This document shows, in pieces, positions 34,045 to 38,081 of a stretch of 38,081 nt of DNA. The stretch is from Hydromicrobium sp964517765 (GTDB taxonomy: Bacteria > Actinomycetota > Humimicrobiia > Humimicrobiales > Humimicrobiaceae), in NCBI GenBank assembly GCA_964517765.1, contig CAZFEN010000012.1, positions 1 through 38,081 on the forward strand, written 5' to 3'. Each line of letters opens with the position of its first letter. Position 1 is the first letter of the stretch. The notes beneath the pieces were generated by a model that was not told where the DNA came from, searched no databases, and saw nothing but the letters and a program-made list of their open reading frames with translations. The position numbers and the translations under genes are program-made.

Positions 34045-34074
34045 TGTATAAAATAATGCAAGCTAAATATACAA
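34045..34074 (-). promoter_or_regulatory. Candidate promoter of asd
   Basis: On the minus strand TTGTAT (34074-34069) and TATACA (34050-34045) are 18 bp apart. The start of transcription would be near 34038, about 36 nt before the GTG. Confidence 0.45.
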
Positions 34075-34130
34075 TACTTTACCTTACTTTTTGACCTATT
34101 ATAAAAATTTTCTCAAACAAGCACAACGGT

Positions 34131-34805
34131 TTACTTAAAATTATCTTCAAAAAAGCTTTTAACCTCTTTCAGGCTGCCAAACTTCTTAAAAACCATATCT
34201 TCTATTTCTTTTTCCGGTTTTATGATATCCGGAACCATGATTGGCAGCATTCCTGCCTTATATGCGGCTATTATCCCATTTTTCGAATCTTCGAGGACAA
34301 TGCAGTTCTCGGGCCGGCAGTTTAACCTTTTTGCTGTTTCGAGGAATATTTCAGGGTCAGGTTTTCCGTTTATTATTTCGTTACCACATACAATCAAATC
34401 AAAATATTTTCCGGTGTCAGATAAATTTATCATTAGCTCCGTCCTGTCCCTTTCAGTCGATGTGGCAAGCGCCATCTTTAATTGTTTTTTCTTATTATAT
34501 TCCAGAAGTTCCAAAAGACCCTCCTTCAAAGGTACCCCCTCCGAGCGGATAAATTCCTTAAAGATTCTAACTGTTTCGTTTATAATCTCTTCATATGCAA
34601 AACTATCGCCAAAATGTTTTTTATATACTTCAATAGTTTTTTTAATGTTCAACCCGATTGATTCAATGAAAATCTCATCAATTATATCTTGTTTATTTCT
34701 TTTACACGATTCTTTCCAGCTTCGGTATATAAGTTTCTCAGTATCAAACATCAACCCATCCATATCAAATATCAGCAGTTCAATTTTATATTTTCCTATT
34801 TTCAT
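34131..34805 (-). CDS. HAD-superfamily hydrolase, beta-phosphoglucomutase-like
   Basis: A 224-residue HAD phosphatase/mutase. FDMDGLMFDTEK gives the nucleophile D14 and acid/base D16. ALATSTERDRTEL is motif II (T). GNEIINGKPDPEIFLETAKRLNC contains the motif III lysine, and CIVLEDSKNGIIAAYKAG motif IV (ED). An alpha-helical cap is inserted between motifs I and II (about residues 20-85), subfamily I. Related proteins include beta-phosphoglucomutase and small-molecule phosphatases; specificity cannot be assigned. It lies 63 nt after the ribbon-helix-helix gene on the same strand. AAGGTT is before the ATG. Confidence 0.88.
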   Translation of the reverse strand: MKIGKYKIELLIFDMDGLMFDTEKLIYRSWKESCKRNKQDIIDEIFIESIGLNIKKTIEVYKKHFGDSFAYEEIINETVRIFKEFIRSEGVPLKEGLLELLEYNKKKQLKMALATSTERDRTELMINLSDTGKYFDLIVCGNEIINGKPDPEIFLETAKRLNCRPENCIVLEDSKNGIIAAYKAGMLPIMVPDIIKPEKEIEDMVFKKFGSLKEVKSFFEDNFK

Positions 34806-34868
34806 AAACTTACAACCTTATAAATTTCATTTTAATAGAGAATGTTATATTTGGAACCTTAAAAGTTT

Positions 34869-35048
34869 TTATAGGCATTTTCTCTTCGAAGCTTCACTTC
34901 CGGAATCTTCTTCATCTTCGAGTATTTCAAGTATTGCCTCTCTTATCAATTGAGCCATGGATTTTTTTCTTTTAAAAGCTAAAATCCTTAATCTGTCGTG
35001 TTGATTCCTTGTAAGAAATATTGTTGTTCTTTGCAATGTATCTTTCAT
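34869..35048 (-). CDS. Small ribbon-helix-helix (CopG/Arc-like) DNA-binding protein
   Basis: A 59-residue protein beginning MKDTLQRTTIFLTRNQHDRL. RTTIFLT is the N-terminal DNA-contact strand, followed by two helices: NQHDRLRILAFKRK and SMAQLIREAILEIL, with the turn at KKS. This is the CopG/MetJ/Arc ribbon-helix-helix pattern, usually a homodimer repressing its own promoter or acting as an antitoxin. An acidic and then basic tail follows (EDEEDSGSEASKRKCL). GGGGTGAT lies seven bases before the ATG. A tandem 8-bp repeat upstream is a likely operator. No toxin gene is adjacent; the next gene on the strand is a HAD phosphatase. Confidence 0.8.
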   Translation of the reverse strand: MKDTLQRTTIFLTRNQHDRLRILAFKRKKSMAQLIREAILEILEDEEDSGSEASKRKCL

Positions 35049-35077
35049 ATTTTATCACCCCGATAAAAAGTAGCATA

Positions 35078-35100
35078 TATATGTTTATATGTCTATATAA
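35078..35100. promoter_or_regulatory. Tandem 8-bp repeats upstream of the ribbon-helix-helix gene, possible operator
   Basis: The plus strand reads TATATGTT (35078-35085), TATATGTC (35086-35093) and TATATAA (35094-35100), units in tandem about 30-52 bp before the start codon. They overlap the only plausible -10 sequences on the minus strand. Omega-type ribbon-helix-helix repressors bind similar short tandem repeats; binding here is inferred. Confidence 0.4.
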
Positions 35101-35115
35101 AATTTATTAGAACTT

Positions 35116-35964
35116 CTACATATCTTCCACCACAGGTTCATCTTCAATGAACTCAGAAGACAACCCTATTTTTTTAAAATAATCAATCATCGCAATACAA
35201 GCGAATTTCTCAGTTGAATAATGAGTTCCACCTAAAATATTTATTTTATGTTTTTTAGCAAATTCATGCGCCTTTTTCAAATAGTCGTTTTTCACAGTAA
35301 CACCTGTAACTAAAATATTTACATTATTTTGTGTTATTTCTTCAATGGTTTCATCTAAACCACCACCTGCAACAACTGCAACCATTCCTTTTGATATCTC
35401 AAAGTTTCCATAATTATACAAACTAATCCTATGTCTTACCGCTTCCTGAAATTTCTCTTTTAATTGTTGAATTGTTACATATTTTGTTTTTCCGAATACT
35501 CCGGCTAATGCACCGAAATAAGGAGCAAAGGCTTTTTCGGGTTTAATACCCAGTGCTCTTGCTAAAGACACACTTGTTGAATATTCTCCATAATTATCCA
35601 GAGGCACATGAAGGTTGTAAATAGATATTTTATTATCCTTGAATTGCTGCAGTAATTCTCTTTCCATTTGCTGAAAAACTTCCGGGGATTTTCTAATGTC
35701 CCATATAGATGGGTGGTGAATAAAAAGCATCGATTCTTGCATTCTATTATTTAAAATTTTTTGCATAATATCTCTCGATGGAAAGACAGCTGTATAAACT
35801 TTTTTTATTACCGTTGTGAAATCACATACCAAACCCATTGACCTTTCCCTGAAGTTATCACAAAGAAAATCAGCAATTGAATCCATATATTGCATCCAGG
35901 CATCACTCATCCTGGAAGTTATGAAATCTTTTTCGAGTTGCTTATATAATTTGATTGCCTTCAT
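35116..35964 (-). CDS. Nif3-like dinuclear metal centre protein
   Basis: A 282-residue relative of Nif3/DUF34 (COG0327), proteins with a two-metal site of disputed function (GTP cyclohydrolase I type 2 or NIF3). Motifs likely to hold the ligands are LFIHHPSIWD near residue 80, YNLHVPLDNYGEYS near 116-129 and the C-terminal GGTHYSTEKFACIAM. GVFGKTKYVTIQQLKEKF is also typical. The N-terminal ~25 residues (MKAIKLYKQLEKDFITSRMSDAW) are longer than in most Nif3 proteins and diverged. AGAGGG lies upstream of ATG. No operon partner is certain; it is 67 nt downstream of nothing coding on its side. Confidence 0.8.
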   Translation of the reverse strand: MKAIKLYKQLEKDFITSRMSDAWMQYMDSIADFLCDNFRERSMGLVCDFTTVIKKVYTAVFPSRDIMQKILNNRMQESMLFIHHPSIWDIRKSPEVFQQMERELLQQFKDNKISIYNLHVPLDNYGEYSTSVSLARALGIKPEKAFAPYFGALAGVFGKTKYVTIQQLKEKFQEAVRHRISLYNYGNFEISKGMVAVVAGGGLDETIEEITQNNVNILVTGVTVKNDYLKKAHEFAKKHKINILGGTHYSTEKFACIAMIDYFKKIGLSSEFIEDEPVVEDM

Positions 35965-36011
35965 GATATTTGATAACCCTCTGATTTATAAAATTTATCA
36001 CGATAATTTTT

Positions 36012-36719
36012 CTATTTAGCCATTGCCTTTTCTTTTAACTCTTCTGGCATCTTTTCTATAGCATAACGAAGTGCAGTTCTGGGCATAACCGTCTTATTCT
36101 TAATAACATAATCGAATATTTCCTTCTTGTGAACTTTACTTGCTTCCTTAAGCATCCAGCCATAGCCCTTCTGCACCAGGTCATCCTGATCCAGAAGTAA
36201 AATATCTGCGATTTCAAAAATATCTTTTAGAAATTTCCCTTGTCTGGCAGGGATAATTAGAGATACTGCTGAAGCGCGGCGCATCCAGCGATTTTTCGAT
36301 TTTGCCCACTTTTTCAAATTAGATAAATATTCCGGATACATTTCCACAAAAGTACCTATGGTATTATTACATAAGACATCACACGATGCCCAATTACTTA
36401 CATAATAATTTATCCATTTCTCAAATACTTTAAGATCCTCAGGTTTATAATCTTTGTGAATATAATATGACCAGTTGCAGGCAATACCTGATTCTTCCAG
36501 GTAACCTGATTGCCACAGCTTTTCACACAGGACAAAAATTTCTGATTTATCTTTATCCTTAATGGCTTTGAAATATTCTTTACCTATTTTACCCACAATT
36601 GCAGTTTTTACTCCGTAAAGTTTGACCTTTTCTTTAAAAAAATGCTGTCCATTCTTTACTCCATAGGGATCAGCGTTTTTCTTCAACTCCTGACGGATCG
36701 ATTCGATGATATCGCTCAT
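36012..36719 (-). CDS. DNA alkylation repair protein (AlkD-like, HEAT repeats)
   Basis: A 235-residue all-helical protein of the AlkD family (PF08713). IRQELKKNADPYGVKNGQHFFKEKVKLYGVKT opens the HEAT-like repeat array. LWQSGYLEESGIACNW, VSNWASCDVLCNNTIG and RWMRRASAVSLIIPARQG correspond to the helix pairs that contact DNA and the lesion; the tryptophan and aspartate in NWASCD match AlkD's functional residues. A late QKGYGWMLKEASKVHKKEIFDYV and MPRTALRYAIEKMP complete it. AlkD removes positively charged alkylpurines. AAGGGT is near the ATG. Confidence 0.85.
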   Translation of the reverse strand: MSDIIESIRQELKKNADPYGVKNGQHFFKEKVKLYGVKTAIVGKIGKEYFKAIKDKDKSEIFVLCEKLWQSGYLEESGIACNWSYYIHKDYKPEDLKVFEKWINYYVSNWASCDVLCNNTIGTFVEMYPEYLSNLKKWAKSKNRWMRRASAVSLIIPARQGKFLKDIFEIADILLLDQDDLVQKGYGWMLKEASKVHKKEIFDYVIKNKTVMPRTALRYAIEKMPEELKEKAMAK

Positions 36720-36777
36720 ATTCTTACCCTTCCCCTAATTTTTCTAACCATGTTTATTTTATAATTTTCTCCATTTA

Positions 36778-37269
36778 TTAAAAATCCCTGCCCTTTTGTA
36801 TTTTGATAAAAATTCCGCGGTTACATCTCTGGATTATTACTTTATCTAAAAATTCCTGCCTTAGATGTTTGGGAAGACGCCGTGATTGCCAATTGTGTTC
36901 TCTGTTAGTTCTAACCCCGGCAGTGTCAGGATTAACTGCCGCAATGGCTTTAAGAGCATAGTAAGCAGCACCAAAGGCATGCTGAGAAACATGTGCAGTT
37001 GCTACCGCTTGACCTGCAGCATGCGCAGCAAAACAAGATGCATTATTTTCTTTTGCCTCGCGGGCAGCAGCATGGGCGGCAAGAGAAGTCCCGCGTACGT
37101 CACTCATCTTAAACATACCTGTGCGAACCCATATTCTGCATGCTTCGATTGCTTTACGGGGCCGGCTGTCTTTTGGATATGCCTTCTCAAAAAACGGGAG
37201 TACCCGCTCGGCGCAGTCCGCCGCACAGTTTGCCAGCGATCTCTGATCTTGTTTGTTGTATTTCTTCAT
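36778..37269 (-). CDS. Imm5-like putative immunity protein
   Basis: A 163-residue helical protein. RPRKAIEACRIWVRTG, then AAHAAAREAKENNASCFAAHAAGQAVATAHVSQHAFGAAYYALKAIAAV, is the repeated alanine-histidine pattern of the 'putative immunity protein' (Imm5-like) family. These families are named for associations with polymorphic toxins, but many members stand alone, as here: no toxin gene is nearby. The family's histidines (H-A-x-x-x-A pattern) could bind metal, which is inference. Length is usual for the family. AAAGGA lies 15 nt before the ATG, rather far. Confidence 0.8.
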   Translation of the reverse strand: MKKYNKQDQRSLANCAADCAERVLPFFEKAYPKDSRPRKAIEACRIWVRTGMFKMSDVRGTSLAAHAAAREAKENNASCFAAHAAGQAVATAHVSQHAFGAAYYALKAIAAVNPDTAGVRTNREHNWQSRRLPKHLRQEFLDKVIIQRCNRGIFIKIQKGRDF

Positions 37270-37365
37270 AGATTATTTTATAAATCCTTTATCTGCAGTT
37301 TTTCTTTTTACGTCATATTTTACATAGACTAACATTACTGATCTATGCAAACATAAATAGCTCTA

Positions 37366-37460
37366 TGGCGGAGAGAGTGGGATTCGAACCCACGGTACCA
37401 CTTGTTAGTGGTACACTCGATTTCGAGTCGAGCGCTTTCGACCAGCTCAGCCATCTCTCC
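37366..37460 (-). tRNA. tRNA-Ser (anticodon CGA)
   Basis: A 95-nt class II tRNA. The acceptor GGAGAGA (37460-37454) pairs with TCTCTCC and is followed by discriminator G and encoded CCA (37368-37366). The anticodon arm CTCGA-CTCGAAA-TCGAG gives anticodon CGA. The long variable arm GTACCAC/GTGGTAC and GTGGGTTCGAATCCCAC T-arm are intact. It is 20 nt downstream of the C_GCAxxG_C_C gene. Confidence 0.95.
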
Positions 37461-37480
37461 GGGTCCGCAGTAATAAAAAA

Positions 37481-37918
37481 CTACTCTATGATCTCCTCAA
37501 GCAATTCGCAGGCATCTTTGATATATCTTTCACATTTTACACTGAACAATTTTTTTTCATTCGCTATTCGCATACCTTCTTCGGTATTAATATTAACTCC
37601 TATCAGCTCCAGGCATTTTATGGTGCCGTTTCTTTGTTTGAATTTCTCTATAAACTCTCTGGTCTTCTTATAAATAATTTCTTTTAACTCAGGACTCCAC
37701 TGGTTTTCTTGAAAAAACCTGCACCCAATCACCATTATTGCTCCGGTCACTGCACCGCAGGTCTCCTGCAGTCTTCCAAACCCGCCTCCAAATCCGCTGG
37801 CAATCGACCTGGATATATCTTCGTCCATTCCTAGAACATCGCTAAAAGCTGAAAATACTGATTGTGCGCAATTATAACCTTTACTGAATTCGGAAACTGC
37901 TTTTTCGCTTTTTGTCAT
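37481..37918 (-). CDS. C_GCAxxG_C_C family redox-type protein
   Basis: A 145-residue cysteine protein. FSKGYNCAQSVFSAF holds C17, ETCGAVTGAIMVIGC carries C54 and C66 around the GCxxG-like core, and later KCLELIGVN (C102) and VKCERYIKDACELL add more. This is the C_GCAxxG_C_C family (PF09719), small helical proteins of anaerobes thought to be redox or metal related; function unproven. AAGGAG lies six bases before the ATG. It sits between two tRNA-Ser genes on the same strand and may share their transcript. Confidence 0.88.
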   Translation of the reverse strand: MTKSEKAVSEFSKGYNCAQSVFSAFSDVLGMDEDISRSIASGFGGGFGRLQETCGAVTGAIMVIGCRFFQENQWSPELKEIIYKKTREFIEKFKQRNGTIKCLELIGVNINTEEGMRIANEKKLFSVKCERYIKDACELLEEIIE

Positions 37919-38028
37919 AATATCTCCTTATTGTAAGTGATGGAAATCCCAGAATCCCGTAATTAATGCACTTATGGCATATTTTACACAATTAAAATCT
38001 ACTGAATTTACAGACATCAATATTTTTA

Positions 38029-38081
38029 TGGCGGAGAGAGAGGGATTTGAACCCTCGAAGCAGCTTACGCCGCTTACACGC
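38029..38081 (-). tRNA. tRNA-Ser, 3' part only (continues beyond the window)
   Basis: Visible are the encoded CCA (38031-38029), discriminator G, acceptor 3' strand TCTCTCC, T arm GAGGGTTCAAATCCCTC and a long variable arm AAGCGGCGTAAGCTGCTT. The long arm with a G discriminator marks tRNA-Ser, not tRNA-Leu. The anticodon lies outside the window. Confidence 0.88.

Noticed and set aside
34131..35048. Toxin-antitoxin pair made of the ribbon-helix-helix protein and its neighbour
   Set aside because: The neighbour is a complete HAD phosphatase with all catalytic motifs, not a known toxin fold, and is 63 nt away.
37365..37673. Plus-strand open frame beginning MAERVGFEPTVPLVSG
   Set aside because: This is the well-known false peptide made by reading the antisense of a tRNA; it starts in tRNA-Ser and continues antisense to the C_GCAxxG_C_C gene.
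1..38081. CRISPR array, insertion sequence, phage or integron
   Set aside because: No regularly spaced repeats, transposase, integrase or phage structural gene was found on either strand.

Overview
The window is a dense stretch of bacterial chromosome at roughly 38-40% GC by eye, with short intergenic gaps and most genes on the minus strand. It suggests an anaerobic, uncultured bacterium from a deep-branching Gram-positive-type (Terrabacteria-like) lineage. The evidence is a full pyruvate:ferredoxin oxidoreductase, a long IleS with a GVHH version of the HIGH motif, a large SRP RNA with an Alu domain upstream of dnaX, a DUF211 protein (a family best known from archaea), and frequent TTG/GTG starts. 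No rRNA is present, so the phylum cannot be fixed. Three runs of exactly 100 N mark it as a draft, probably metagenomic, scaffold.

Layout. 36-986: ABC-2 permease, ending at a bidirectional terminator. 1118-7685 (minus): DUF6812 protein, thioredoxin, DUF72 protein, IleS, LspA, RluD-type pseudouridine synthase and DUF211 protein, partly one operon. 7914-8207: a cysteine-rich small protein with its own promoter. 8221-9990 (minus): UppP and a nucleotidyltransferase, both in envelope and sugar metabolism; a COG2426 membrane protein diverges from uppP. 10583-14195 (minus): DUF948, YtxH, TldD and TldE in one run. 14372-14878: a lipoprotein whose start lies in the first gap. 14893-17720 (minus): adenosine kinase, MTA phosphorylase and PurC, a purine salvage and synthesis group. 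17981-19750: YjbQ and RarA. 19764-24557 (minus): aspartate kinase and PFOR. 24688-27777 (minus): SRP RNA, dnaX, ybaB and recR. 27928-30381: two tandem Fsr-type MFS exporters. 30364-34002 (minus): aspartate-semialdehyde dehydrogenase, then a CMD/AhpD-like protein, a radical SAM protein and an iron alcohol dehydrogenase. 34131-38081 (minus): HAD phosphatase, a 59-residue ribbon-helix-helix protein, Nif3-like, AlkD-like, Imm5-like immunity and C_GCAxxG_C_C proteins, with two tRNA-Ser genes.

Most of this is core metabolism and information processing. I see no phage, IS element, CRISPR array or clear defence island, and no convincing wholly new multi-gene system. The most rewarding hidden signals are: a probable programmed -1 frameshift site in dnaX (A AAA AAG plus a hairpin 8 nt later, giving a predicted 506-residue short form); an assembly gap that is really a 55-bp contig overlap, whose removal restores an intact gene; an unlisted ribbon-helix-helix gene with a tandem 8-bp operator-like repeat; a GC-rich charged insertion in UppP; and a lipoprotein hidden behind a gap.
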